In this document: positions 35,532-43,949 of the stretch, piece after piece | How the letters are laid out: the number at the start of each line of letters is the position of its first letter | How positions within the stretch are numbered: the first letter of the stretch is position 1 | NCBI RefSeq assembly: GCF_026011735.1 | Contig: NZ_BRVN01000019.1 | Coordinates: 1 to 59,973, forward strand | Reading direction: 5' to 3' | Source: Dietzia sp. NCCP-2495 | Lineage (GTDB): Bacteria > Actinomycetota > Actinomycetes > Mycobacteriales > Mycobacteriaceae | Length of the DNA: 59,973 nucleotides | Notes under the pieces: model-generated | The model's database searches: none | Told to the model about the DNA's origin: nothing | What the model saw: the letters and a program-made list of their open reading frames with translations, nothing else | Position numbers and translations under genes: made by a program

Positions 35532-36902
35532 TCAGTGCACGCGCCGCAGTTTGGTGTTGACGAACTCGCCCATCCCCCATCGGCCCAGCTCCCGGCCGTA
35601 GCCGGAGGCGCGGACGCCGCCGAAGGGGAGGCCGGCACGCGTGGTGCCGTGCTCGTTGACGTAGACCATGCCGGCGTCGAGCCGGTCCGCGACGCGGGCC
35701 GCCTCCTCCGGGTCGGTGCCCCACACAGATCCGGACAGGCCGAACCGCGTGTCGTTGGCGATCCGCAGGGCGTCGTCGAGATCGGTGTACCGGTAGATCA
35801 TCGCGACGGGCCCGAACACCTCGTCATGGTAGACGTCCATCTCCTCGGTGATGTCCGTAAGCACCGCGGGCGCCATGTAGGCGCCGGGCCGGTCGAGGGC
35901 CTCACCGCCGACGTGCAGCGTGGCGCCCTGCTCCACGGCGGTGCGGACCTGCTCGACCACGGTGTCCCGCGCGTCCTCGCTCGAGAGCGGCCCCATCTCC
36001 GTGCCGTCCTCGTCGGACGGCCCGACGACGATACGGCCGTAGAGGTCGGTGAGCGCAGAGACGAAGTCGTCGTAGATCCCGTCCGGCACGAACATCCGCT
36101 TGGGCGAGTTACACGCCTGACCGGAGTTCGAGAGCCGCGCCCGCCCGACGGTGTCGACGAGCGCGTCGACGTCGTCACTGTCGAGGACGACGAGCGGATC
36201 CGAGCCGCCGAGCTCCAACACGCTCTTGGTGAGGTTCTTTCCCGCGACCTCGGCCACGGCGGCGCCGGCGACCTCGCTGCCCGTGAGGGAGACCCCCTGG
36301 ACGCGTGGGTCGGCGATCATCTGCGCAACCTGGTCGGAGGAGGCGAACACGTTGACGTAGGCGTCCTCCGGCAGGCCCGCCTCCCGCTGGATCTGCTCGA
36401 TGAGCGCAGAGCTCTTGGCGCAGATCGAGGCGTGCTTGAGCACCACGGTGTTGCCCGCCATGAGGTTGGGGGCGGCGAACCGGGCGACCTGGTAGTAGGG
36501 GTAGTTCCACGGCATCACGCCCACCAGCGGGCCGACGGGCTCCACGGTCACCGTGTTCTCGCGCGCACCGGCGACGTCCAGCGACTCCGGCTGCAGCAGA
36601 TCCGGTCCGTGCTCGGCGTACCAGGCGTAGATGGAGGCGGCCAGCTCGACCTCTCCGGCCGCCTCCTCGGTCGGCTTGCCCATCTCCTCGGAGATGGCCG
36701 CCGCGAGCTCGTCACCGTGCTCCCGGAACGCGTCAGCGATCGCGTCGAGGATCCGGGCGCGTTCCCGCGGATCGACCTCACTCCAGCTGCGGTAGCCCTC
36801 GGTGACGCGGGTGAGGACGGCGTCGATGTCGCCGTCCGCCAGGCCGTCGTACTCGGCGACGGTCTCGCCGGTGGAGGGGTTGTGGGTCCGGTACGTGCTC
36901 AT
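35532..36902 (-). CDS. NAD(P)-dependent succinate-semialdehyde dehydrogenase-like aldehyde dehydrogenase
   Basis: Predicted 456-aa aldehyde dehydrogenase of the SSADH/GabD branch. VGPLVGVMPWNYPYYQVARF, SLTGSEVAGAAVAEVAGKNL, the general-base motif LELGGSDPLVVL, the nucleophile motif NSGQACNSPKRMFV and EVFGPVAMIYRY are all intact. The ATG at 36902 gives the normal start MSTYRTHNPSTGE; the longer frame is Arg-rich and unlikely. The length is typical. It stands convergent to the IclR gene, so co-control is possible but untested. Confidence 0.9.
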   Translation of the reverse strand: MSTYRTHNPSTGETVAEYDGLADGDIDAVLTRVTEGYRSWSEVDPRERARILDAIADAFREHGDELAAAISEEMGKPTEEAAGEVELAASIYAWYAEHGPDLLQPESLDVAGARENTVTVEPVGPLVGVMPWNYPYYQVARFAAPNLMAGNTVVLKHASICAKSSALIEQIQREAGLPEDAYVNVFASSDQVAQMIADPRVQGVSLTGSEVAGAAVAEVAGKNLTKSVLELGGSDPLVVLDSDDVDALVDTVGRARLSNSGQACNSPKRMFVPDGIYDDFVSALTDLYGRIVVGPSDEDGTEMGPLSSEDARDTVVEQVRTAVEQGATLHVGGEALDRPGAYMAPAVLTDITEEMDVYHDEVFGPVAMIYRYTDLDDALRIANDTRFGLSGSVWGTDPEEAARVADRLDAGMVYVNEHGTTRAGLPFGGVRASGYGRELGRWGMGEFVNTKLRRVH

Positions 36903-37032
36903 GTGGAGATCACATCCTGACTTCTCAAGGGGTCGGGTCCCCGACCGTACGCGCCTCGCGGCGGGGCGCACACCGGTCGCCTCACGGCGGCCGCGCAACC
37001 GCCCCTCCCCGCACCGCCGAGGCCACCCCGCC

Positions 37033-37570
37033 CTACGGCGTCGGCGCGCCGCCCGTCACCGAGAGCGTGTTGCCGGTGGTGTACGACGACTCCTTCGACG
37101 CCAGGTACACGTACGCGCCGGCCATCTCGACGGGCTGGCCGGGGCCGACCGAGGGGATTCTTGTGTCCGAAGGTCGGCAGAGCGTCCGGCAGCTGCCCAC
37201 CAGACACCTGCAGAGCAGTCCAGAACGGCCCGGCGCCACGGCGTTGACGCGGATCCCCCGCGCCACCAGCTGCTGCGCCAGGCTCTTGGACATCGTGTTG
37301 ACCGCCGCCCGCGACGCCGCGTAGTCCACCAGGCCCGGCGAGGGCGTGTACGCCTGGACCGACGAGGTGAAGATCACGCTCGATCCCGGCTGCAGGTGCC
37401 CGAGCGCCTCCTGCATCATCCAGAACGGCGCGTTGACGTTGACGTTCATCGTCTCCGCCCACTGCTCGGAGGTGAGGTCCTCCAGCTTCTCGACCTTCCG
37501 CTGCCGCGGCGTTGAGCACGAGGACGTCCAGGCCGCCCAGCCCCGCCACGGCGTCGCGGACCTCCCGACC
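37033..37570 (-). pseudogene. decayed short-chain dehydrogenase with at least three frameshifts
   Basis: The C-terminal two thirds of an SDR can be read only by switching frame. One frame has GLGGLDVLVLNAA; after one extra base near 37509 (or two missing) it continues as KVEKLEDLTSEQWAETMNVN, and SSVIFTSSVQAYTPSPGLVDYAASR, through RVNAVAPG. A missing C at about 37231 breaks the expected PFWTALQVSGGQLPDALPTF; an extra C near 37142 restores the frame for VEMAGAYVYLASKESS and TTGNTLSVTGGAPTP. The N-terminal Rossmann half is not found. A real pseudogene or clustered base errors are both possible. Confidence 0.8.
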
Positions 37571-37912
37571 GTATGCGCGACGCGCGCCCCCGGCTTCCGC
37601 AGCAGCCCACCCGGGACCCCCGCGCGCCTCGGGCATACCACCCGGGTTCCACGACGAGGCCTCCACCCCGGACCACGATTCGCCGCCGGGGTGTCGCGCG
37701 CTTCGCGTCCCTCTCCCCTCCCCACCCGAATGTGACACCGTAAACTCCGCAGGCCGATACACCTCATGGCGTGCCAGGTGTCGACGGGCCTCGACGCGGT
37801 CGACCGTGATCGGGTACGTCATCAGCCCGAGGTGCCCTGGGTGTGCCTCGGGTCCCGCACCGTCACCCGGACGCGCGCGATTGCCTACAGAAATAGTCGC
37901 CTGGCCGTCGAG
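37571..37912. other. 342 bp without a recognisable gene
   Basis: Region between the SDR remnant and the ku stop, where the lost N-terminal half of the SDR would be expected. Frames are open on both strands, but their residues (Arg/Pro-rich) resemble no protein family. No hairpin or repeat stands out. Confidence 0.5.
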
Positions 37913-38977
37913 TCAGGCCGATTTCTTGGACGTGCTCGAGGCGGAGCTGCCGGAGTCCGACTTGGAGGACGTCGACTTCTTTGCCGTCGACTTCTTTGCC
38001 GTCGACTTCTTTGCCGCCGCCTTTCTGGCGGGCGCCTTCTTCGCGGCAGTCTTCTTTGCCGGGGTCTTCTTTGCCGAGCTACTCCCGCTCTTCTTGCTGG
38101 TGGCCTTCTTGGCGGAGCCGGAGTCCTCGTCGTCGTCGCTCTCGTCGTCGTCCTGGTCGTCGGCGTCGTCCGCCTTACCACCCCGGTCCTTCACACTCGC
38201 CCGCAGCGCCGCCAGCAGATCGGCCACCTCGTCGTCACCGTCGTCGCCCGAGGTGTCCTTCTCCTCCACCGTGAACGCCTCACCGCCGGCCGCCTTGGCC
38301 TCGATGAGCTCCTTGAGCTGATTCTGGTAGTCGTCCTCGTACTTCTCCGGCTCGAAATCCGCCGCCATCGTCTCGATGAGCGACGCCGCCATCTTGACCT
38401 CCTGCGGCCGGACCTTCGCCTCCTTGTCCAGGCCCTCCAGGATCGCCGGGCGGATCTCATCCGGCCACAGCAGCGTCTGCAGCATGAGCACGTCCTTGTA
38501 CACCCGGAGCGCACAGAGGCGAGTGCGGTTGCGCAGCGTGAACGTGCAGATCGCCAGGCGGTCCGTCTGCTGCAGCGCCTCCCGCATCAGCACGTACGCC
38601 CGGTTGGAGCGCGACGCCGGCTCCAGGAAGTACGCGTTGTCGAACGCCACCGGATCCACCTGATCGGCCGGGACGAACTCCGTCACCTCGATCTCGTGGT
38701 TCTGCTCCACCGGCAGGCTGGCCAGGTCGTCCTTGGTGAGGATGACCATCTCGCCCTCTTCGGACTCATACGCCTTGGCGATATCGGAGAACTCGACCTC
38801 CTCGCCATTGTCGTCCCGCACCTTCTTGTAGCGGATGCGGACGCCGTCCTTCTTGTCCACCTGCCGCGCGTGCAGATCGTGGTCCTCCGTCGCCGCGTAC
38901 ACCTTGACCGGCACGTTGACCAGACCGAACGAGACCTCGCCCTTCCAGATGGATCGCATGGGATGAGTATGCGACAT
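37913..38977 (-). CDS. ku: non-homologous end joining protein Ku
   Basis: Predicted 354-aa bacterial Ku that binds DNA double-strand ends and recruits LigD. The core runs from about MRSIWKGEVSFGLVNVPVKVY to residue 260, with IRYKKVRDDNGEEVEFSDI, RDIAKAYE-type and EQNHEIEVTEFVPADQVDPV blocks. A Lys/Ala/Ser-rich tail of about 55 residues (AKKTPAKKTAAKKAPARK) extends DNA binding, as in mycobacterial Ku. Two ATGs (38977, 38959) are possible starts. ligD starts in the opposite orientation at 53837. Confidence 0.95.
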   Translation of the reverse strand: MSHTHPMRSIWKGEVSFGLVNVPVKVYAATEDHDLHARQVDKKDGVRIRYKKVRDDNGEEVEFSDIAKAYESEEGEMVILTKDDLASLPVEQNHEIEVTEFVPADQVDPVAFDNAYFLEPASRSNRAYVLMREALQQTDRLAICTFTLRNRTRLCALRVYKDVLMLQTLLWPDEIRPAILEGLDKEAKVRPQEVKMAASLIETMAADFEPEKYEDDYQNQLKELIEAKAAGGEAFTVEEKDTSGDDGDDEVADLLAALRASVKDRGGKADDADDQDDDESDDDEDSGSAKKATSKKSGSSSAKKTPAKKTAAKKAPARKAAAKKSTAKKSTAKKSTSSKSDSGSSASSTSKKSA

Positions 38978-39115
38978 ATGCGGGGCGGCGGCAGCCGGAC
39001 GAGAGCCACACCCTGAATGCAGGAGAGCCGGAGTCGCCGGCCACTGCCTGGGAGTTGATCGCCACCCGCCAGCGCACTCGTCCTACTTGTCAGATGTGGA
39101 TGCAATAGTGCGTTC

Positions 39116-40261
39116 ATGACGACGTACGGCAACGATTCGACTCCCACGATGGAGCTGATGCGGCTTGGGCCCTTCACACCCGGGCGAAACGCCGACCCCG
39201 CTATCGTCGCGGTCAAACGCGCACACGTGCGTGACCTTCACGTTGCGCCAATCAACGCTATCGCCGACGCCGTAGCTGACGCCGAAGGAATCGCCCGAGG
39301 CCTAGTTCCGTACGTCGATCCCCAACTCGGCGGAGTCGAGGCCGAGGTGCTCGCTCTACTGGACAACCCGTCGACCAAGGCGGAAGCTGGAACTGGATCC
39401 GGGTTACTGAGCCTCGAGAACGACGACGGTTCCGCCCGTCGGTGCGCCGGGATCTACAACGACTTCGGGCTGACTCCACAGCAGGTGGTGCACTGGAATG
39501 TCGCACCGGCCCCAATCTCTGGCACCAAGAATGGTCGCTCTTCCGCAGCAGAGCGCGCACGCGGCGCCCGCTGGCTCAGCGAATTACGCGCTCTCCTCCC
39601 GAACTTGAAGGTGGTGCTTCTCATGGGGGCCATGGCCCGCGACGGCTGGGTGCGATCCGGACTCTCCTCCGCGGGGTTGGTCATTCCAGCTGATGTTCCC
39701 CACCCCTCCGGCAAAGGGATGGCTAACCCGGGAGCCCCTGAACGGCTGTATCGCGCGATGACCGAGACGATGACCGTCTTGAACGGGCCCGAGTGCCCAT
39801 TCCCGCTCGTCCCTACCTTGAGCACCGTCCAAAAGTCCGACGCCCCGCTGCGGCCATCGACGTCCCCAGAGGCCCCGCCCCAGCCGTCCAGCTCTGTCAC
39901 TCAACCTCTCGACAGCGAGCTTTGGGGCTGGTGGCCCACTTTCGAGCACTACAGTGCGGGCTCCCCGCCGTGGGGCACCTCGAAAAACCTCGGCTCCGTC
40001 GAGGCTGCGATCGACAGCCACAGGGGCGCGCCACGAAAGAAAAGTCCGATCGCTCGCCTTACCCCAGCAGGGTGGGCCCTGATGGCGAAGCGCGGATCAG
40101 GTACCACCGAGGAGATGAAACCCGACCAAGCCGGCAAGTACGAACGCGCTCGGGCGGGCGGGCCCTGGGGAAATCAAGGCCCTATTCCGCCAGAGGCCGA
40201 GTTGCATAGGACGACGATCGACCTCGACGTTTCGCGACGTCCAAGCGGGTCAGGCGCGTAG
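39116..40261 (+). CDS. uracil-DNA-glycosylase-like superfamily protein
   Basis: Predicted 381-aa protein. The region VPYVDPQLGGVEAEVLALLDNPS (about 64-86) resembles UDG motif 1 with an Asn-Pro; RRCAGIYNDFGLTPQQVVHWNVAPAPI (108-134) resembles the SUDG Asn block; and DVPHPSGKG (193-201) is an HPS-type motif 2. A C-terminal half from about 260 is unrelated (WGWWPTFEHYSAGSPPW and a basic segment). It lies head to head with ku. Codon use seems less GC-biased than its neighbours. A DNA-repair role is inferred; glycosylase activity is not shown. Confidence 0.68.
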   Translation: MTTYGNDSTPTMELMRLGPFTPGRNADPAIVAVKRAHVRDLHVAPINAIADAVADAEGIARGLVPYVDPQLGGVEAEVLALLDNPSTKAEAGTGSGLLSLENDDGSARRCAGIYNDFGLTPQQVVHWNVAPAPISGTKNGRSSAAERARGARWLSELRALLPNLKVVLLMGAMARDGWVRSGLSSAGLVIPADVPHPSGKGMANPGAPERLYRAMTETMTVLNGPECPFPLVPTLSTVQKSDAPLRPSTSPEAPPQPSSSVTQPLDSELWGWWPTFEHYSAGSPPWGTSKNLGSVEAAIDSHRGAPRKKSPIARLTPAGWALMAKRGSGTTEEMKPDQAGKYERARAGGPWGNQGPIPPEAELHRTTIDLDVSRRPSGSGA

Positions 40262-40535
40262 AGCACAACATCCATCGGGCGAGGTCTCGCGAGCCCGTGA
40301 AGGAATTGCACTCGCCACCCCAGCCAGAGGTCCTCGGTCGCGTGGTGATCTCGGCTGTCCGCCCAGCCTGTTCAGCTGCGTGCCGGCGATACCGGCCAAC
40401 CGGGCGGCGAATGAGGGCCGAGGTCGCTCACCTCGTCGTCGTCACCAAGAAACGGCGACCCACACCCACGCGCCAGGCGGCACCGCCCACCGATCGGCCG
40501 ACGGCCACGCCGGAGGCACCTGGAAAGCTGTCCCC
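40262..40535. other. 274-bp intergenic region
   Basis: Between the UDG-like gene and the third TauE gene. An in-frame extension of the TauE gene reaches to 40380 but is Arg/Gly/His-rich and has no family similarity. No regulatory element is evident. Confidence 0.45.
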
Positions 40536-41327
40536 ATGCCCGCCGACGTCGCGCCCCTGCTCCTGCTCGTGGCGGCGTCGGCCGTCATCCTCGGGACCGT
40601 GCTGCAGCGGGTCAGCGGGATGGGTGTCGGGCTCGTGGTCTCGCCGACGTTGGCCCTGCTTCTGGGGCCCGTCGCCGGAGTGCCACCGACCAACATCACA
40701 ACCACCGTCTCCGCGGCCCTCATCGCGATCACGCTGTGGCGCGACATCGACTGGCGCCGCTACCTCCACCTGGCGCCGCTGATCGTCGTGGGGTCCGTGC
40801 CCGGTGCCCTCCTCGTGGGCGCTGCCGACCGCAGCTGGCTCGAGGTGGTGATCGGCACTGTTCTGCTCGGCACCCTCGTCTTTACCGCACTCGTGCGCAT
40901 CCCGCCGGTGGGCGGCCGGCGGCCGGCTGCAGTGGCTGGCACGGCCGGAGGATTCCTCAACACCGCGGTGGGCGTGGCCGCGCCCGCGATGCTCGTCTAC
41001 GCGCAGGCCACGGGGTGGAACCAGCGGTCCTTCGCCGCGACCCTGCAGCCGATCTTCTTCACCATGGGCGCGACCTCCGTCATCACCAAGGTCGGTCTCG
41101 AGGCCGCGCCGATCTCCGGGCTGCCGCCGATCGGCGTGATCGGGCTGGTTGTGGCTATGGTTCCGATCGGCATTCTTCTGGGTGGCGCGGTGGCCACGCG
41201 AGTGTCCGCCACCGTGGGGCGACGGGTCGCCGTCGTCGTCGTCACCCTCGGGGCTCTCACCCTCCTCGGTCGAGGGATCGGGGGGGTTGGCCGGGGTGCT
41301 CTGAACGGTGAGCGGACCTCGCCGTGA
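40536..41327 (+). CDS. TauE/SafE family permease (copy 3)
   Basis: Predicted 263-aa membrane protein with about eight helices. VSGMGVGLVVSPTLALLLGPVAGVPPTN and GTAGGFLNTAVGVAAPAMLVYAQATGW are the two Gly-rich repeats. The ATG at 40536 (MPADVAPLLLL) is used because upstream in-frame residues do not look like a membrane protein. It is more divergent from copies 1 and 2 than they are from each other. It has no sulfur neighbours, so the substrate is unknown. A remnant of a similar gene tail lies 170 bp downstream. Confidence 0.83.
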   Translation: MPADVAPLLLLVAASAVILGTVLQRVSGMGVGLVVSPTLALLLGPVAGVPPTNITTTVSAALIAITLWRDIDWRRYLHLAPLIVVGSVPGALLVGAADRSWLEVVIGTVLLGTLVFTALVRIPPVGGRRPAAVAGTAGGFLNTAVGVAAPAMLVYAQATGWNQRSFAATLQPIFFTMGATSVITKVGLEAAPISGLPPIGVIGLVVAMVPIGILLGGAVATRVSATVGRRVAVVVVTLGALTLLGRGIGGVGRGALNGERTSP

Positions 41328-41494
41328 CGGTCGACGCGCCGCGGGCCTGTTCGCGCCGAGGAGACACAATGGGGCCATGGCATCCCCGGTTGCCCGCAGC
41401 CGTCATCGCCACGGTCCGCGACAGCGCATGGCTTCCCCTCGGGGCGGTCGATGGACGATCTCATCAGTAGCCACGCCTGAGCGGTCAGGCTGTT

Positions 41495-41590
41495 ACGCGG
41501 GTCTCGGCGGCGGTGGGGCGACGGGTTGCCGTCGTCGTCACCCTCGGGCTCTCAGCCTCCTGGGGCGAGGGGCCGCGGGCCCGGCCGGAA
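41495..41590 (+). pseudogene. remnant of a TauE C-terminus (tail duplication)
   Basis: The stretch 41495-41575 repeats the end of the TauE gene (41196-41280, offset 299): it reads TRVSAAVGRRVAVVVTLG against TRVSATVGRRVAVVVVTLG, losing one codon and then the frame. The 5' part of such a gene is absent. It ends just before the inverted repeat at 41599. Confidence 0.7.
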
Positions 41591-41598
41591 TGTTCTAA

Positions 41599-41668
41599 GG
41601 CGTGTCTCCCATAACTGTGTGGTGACCCGCGAGACCGTGGGCCACCACACAGCTATGGGAGACACGCC
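41599..41668. mobile_element. 26-bp terminal-inverted-repeat element, IS-end-like
   Basis: GGCGTGTCTCCCATAACTGT and the following GTGGTG (41599-41624) form an inverted repeat with 41643-41668, 25 of 26 positions matching, around an 18-bp core. Long, nearly perfect arms with GG/CC ends are unlike the pure-GC terminators here and suggest two abutting insertion-sequence ends or a miniature element. No target-site duplication is seen and no transposase is present. Confidence 0.6.
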
Positions 41669-41735
41669 CTGGCCTGGCGTCTGCGCACGCATGGCAAGCG
41701 CCAAGTCCTGTGGCCGCCGCGGGCGGGCGCTTGCT

Positions 41736-42044
41736 CTATGCGGGCTGCTTCTCCGCGACGACATCGAGCTGCTCGATAACGGGCTCCCCGAAAAGCTCAC
41801 CCGTCTTCTCACCGAGCGCTTTCGCGACCTCACCCGACAGGTGCGCCTGGCGACCGTCGTCGGCAAATGCGTCAAAGATCCCGAACGACGAGGGGCCGAA
41901 CTGTATCGCGAACCACCGGACGGTCTTGGGCTCACCCTCTACGATCGACAGGCCCTGGTTCAAGAAGTCGCGGACTTCTTCCTCCCTGCCGGGCAGTGCT
42001 TCGAGGCGCACCAGAAGCGCTTTGCTGACCTTTGTTGCTGCCAT
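41736..42044 (-). CDS. antibiotic biosynthesis monooxygenase-type protein (ABM copy 2)
   Basis: Predicted 102-aa dimeric ferredoxin-fold protein. VSKALLVRLEALPGREEEVRDFLNQG starts the fold, with WFAIQFGPSSFGIFDAFADDGRQAHLSGE following, as in the ABM family of quinol or polyketide monooxygenases. It has 50-60 percent residue matches by eye to copy 1 at 43950, so it is a duplicate. No Shine-Dalgarno is obvious. Two GGATNNATCC palindromes sit just upstream. Last gene in the minus-strand redox cluster. Confidence 0.82.
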   Translation of the reverse strand: MAATKVSKALLVRLEALPGREEEVRDFLNQGLSIVEGEPKTVRWFAIQFGPSSFGIFDAFADDGRQAHLSGEVAKALGEKTGELFGEPVIEQLDVVAEKQPA

Positions 42045-42047
42045 CTT

Positions 42048-42071
42048 GGATCAATCCTATTGGATCTATCC
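42048..42071 (-). promoter_or_regulatory. two GGAT-NN-ATCC palindromes, candidate operator
   Basis: GGATCAATCC (42048-42057) and GGATCTATCC (42062-42071) repeat 14 bp apart, 4-27 bp upstream of the ABM-2 start. The region is AT-rich for this genome and includes a run resembling a promoter. Confidence 0.5.
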
Positions 42072-42101
42072 TTTGCTCGGTTTTGCGTTCTTCGGAATGG
42101 A

Positions 42102-42515
42102 TTAAAACGCCGCTACAGCTGCCTCCGCGACCGTCTGATCCTGCTCGCCGCTACCCCCGCTCACTCCTACCGCCCCGACGACCAGGCCATCGCGGCGCAG
42201 CGGGATGCCGCCAGCAAACACCATGACCCTGCCATGGTTCGAGTTCTGGATGCCGTAGAACTGCTCGCCGGGCTGAGCATTTTCGGCCAGGTCCTTGGTG
42301 GCGATGTCGAAGGCGCGCGCCGTAAAGGCCTTGTTGATCGAGATGTCGACGCTGCCCACCCACGCGTTGTCCATGCGAATGTGGGAAACCAAGTTAGCAC
42401 CCGCGTCGACCACCGCGATGTTGCTCGGCGACCCGATCTCTTCCGCCTTAGCCTGAGCGGCGGCGATCACGCGCTGAGCGTCCTCGAGCGATACGGATTC
42501 GAGCTTGATGGTCAT
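42102..42515 (-). CDS. GlcG/HbpS family haem-binding protein
   Basis: Predicted 137-aa protein of the GlcG/HbpS fold. MTIKLESVSLEDAQRVIAAA, then AVVDAGANLVSHIRMDNAWVGSVDISINKAFTA and GGIPLRRDGLVVGAVGVSGGSGEQDQTVAEAAV, are the family's signature. HbpS of Streptomyces binds haem outside the cell and signals redox stress; others are in glycolate operons. No signal peptide is seen here. GGAGG seven bases before the ATG (42515) fixes the start. Placement with oxidases and ABM proteins fits a redox role. Confidence 0.87.
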   Translation of the reverse strand: MTIKLESVSLEDAQRVIAAAQAKAEEIGSPSNIAVVDAGANLVSHIRMDNAWVGSVDISINKAFTARAFDIATKDLAENAQPGEQFYGIQNSNHGRVMVFAGGIPLRRDGLVVGAVGVSGGSGEQDQTVAEAAVAAF

Positions 42516-42677
42516 GAGTACCTCCTGGTTGTGTGCCACATGCCAATCGGGTCGACCGATGGGCTAAGGCTGTCTCGCCTGAGTTAGACGTCATGCCGGT
42601 GCTTTCGCCGAGCGTACCCATTTCGGCTCGCGCTCGCGGAGAACCCATTGAGTGCGTCCGTTCTGGGGTCAGGCGAA

Positions 42678-43808
42678 CTATCGCAGGGCTTCGCCGAGGC
42701 GAGCGGCGGGCGTGAGGTCGGCGTCTAGACCGCCGCCGGTCGCAGCCCGGGCAAGAGCGCGACCCAGCGCAGGTGCCTGCTTGAACAGATTGTGACCGGC
42801 CACAAAAAAGACAGAGCCTTCCTCCCACACGGCCACGCCGTCCTCGCTCCATGGGAGGTCGGTCACCCAGCAGTGAAGAAAGTCGCGCGGCTCTGGGTGG
42901 AGACCGGGCAGCGCCCGTGTCACGTATTCGCGTGCGCGTTCGTCCAGCGATCGAATCGCCGCAGGGTCGATGAACGTTCCGTCGTCGCGGACGCCCACGG
43001 TTTCGCTGAGTCCGACCGAATAACTGCTGTTGCCCGGTAGCGGCGTCGCGTATACGCCGACTTCGCCGAAGACACCGCTGCCGTCCTGCAGGCACGCGAC
43101 TCGTGCCGGGGCGGCGCCTTTCACGTCGAAGGTCAGCCGGACGTGTGCGGCAAGGCGAACCGGCAGCGACAGGCCGACGGTGCGGGCCAGGCGGGCGGTT
43201 TCGCGGCCGGCGCACACGACCACCTTGGAGTAGACAGCCCGGTCGCTGACGCTGCGCACCTCGACCGTCCCATCGGCGCGGGGATCGATGGAGATGACCT
43301 CTGCGGTGGTGACGGCCTCTGCGAGGGCACCCGCGAGTGCCGTGATCGCGGCGCGGGTGCGGATCGCGCCGCCCGACTCGTCGAGCATCGCTGGCCCCGA
43401 GTACCCAGCGAGCAGCGGCATTCGCTGGGCGAGCTCGGCTGCATCGATCTCGTGCGCTTCCACGCCGCCGACCTGGTCGAGCACCCGCAGCCGCGCCAGG
43501 GCGCTCTCTCCGATCGCCACGACACCGTCTGATGAGACCAGCTCGACGTCGAAGTGTTCGGCCCACTCATCCCATACGCCGCGGCTTTCGCGCGCGAAAG
43601 CGACGAGTCGCGGGTCGTCGTGGGCATGCCGGAAGATCCGCGACTCGCCCGCGGACTGACCCGTTCCGGGCAGACCGGCCTCGTACAAGCGCACCGGAAC
43701 GCCCTGCTCCCGCAGCGCGTACGCCGTCGACAGACCGACGATTCCGCCCCCGATCACTGCTACCTCGGGTGAACGCGTCGGGGCAACGTCGTCGTCAATT
43801 ACTGTCAT
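42678..43808 (-). CDS. FAD-dependent amine oxidase of the SolA/sarcosine oxidase type
   Basis: Predicted 376-aa flavoenzyme. The dinucleotide fold VAVIGGGIVGLSTAYAL lies at 17-31 and the C-terminal FFVAGHNLFKQAPALG near 335-350. C313 (DFLHCWVTDLPW) sits where monomeric sarcosine oxidases carry the covalent FAD cysteine. Such enzymes oxidise N-methyl amino acids to formaldehyde, glycine and H2O2. The ATG at 43808 begins MTVIDDDVAP. It lies in the same strand run as a formaldehyde dehydrogenase, which would use the formaldehyde. The true substrate is unknown. Confidence 0.85.
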   Translation of the reverse strand: MTVIDDDVAPTRSPEVAVIGGGIVGLSTAYALREQGVPVRLYEAGLPGTGQSAGESRIFRHAHDDPRLVAFARESRGVWDEWAEHFDVELVSSDGVVAIGESALARLRVLDQVGGVEAHEIDAAELAQRMPLLAGYSGPAMLDESGGAIRTRAAITALAGALAEAVTTAEVISIDPRADGTVEVRSVSDRAVYSKVVVCAGRETARLARTVGLSLPVRLAAHVRLTFDVKGAAPARVACLQDGSGVFGEVGVYATPLPGNSSYSVGLSETVGVRDDGTFIDPAAIRSLDERAREYVTRALPGLHPEPRDFLHCWVTDLPWSEDGVAVWEEGSVFFVAGHNLFKQAPALGRALARAATGGGLDADLTPAARLGEALR

Positions 43809-43949
43809 CGCGATTCCTCGATCTATTAGGGATGGGCGATAGGCCGTAAGAGGAGGGGCCGCTGCCACGACGTCAACGGGCTGTGTCAGCCCGAAGTCAC
43901 CGCGCGCAGCGACCCTTCATGTCCGGGTCAGTAGTCCCGGTCTGTGGTG

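Noticed and set aside
37766-39016. 416-aa plus-strand frame across ku
   Set aside because: Antisense of ku; Leu/Arg repeats mirror the Lys/Ala-rich tail.
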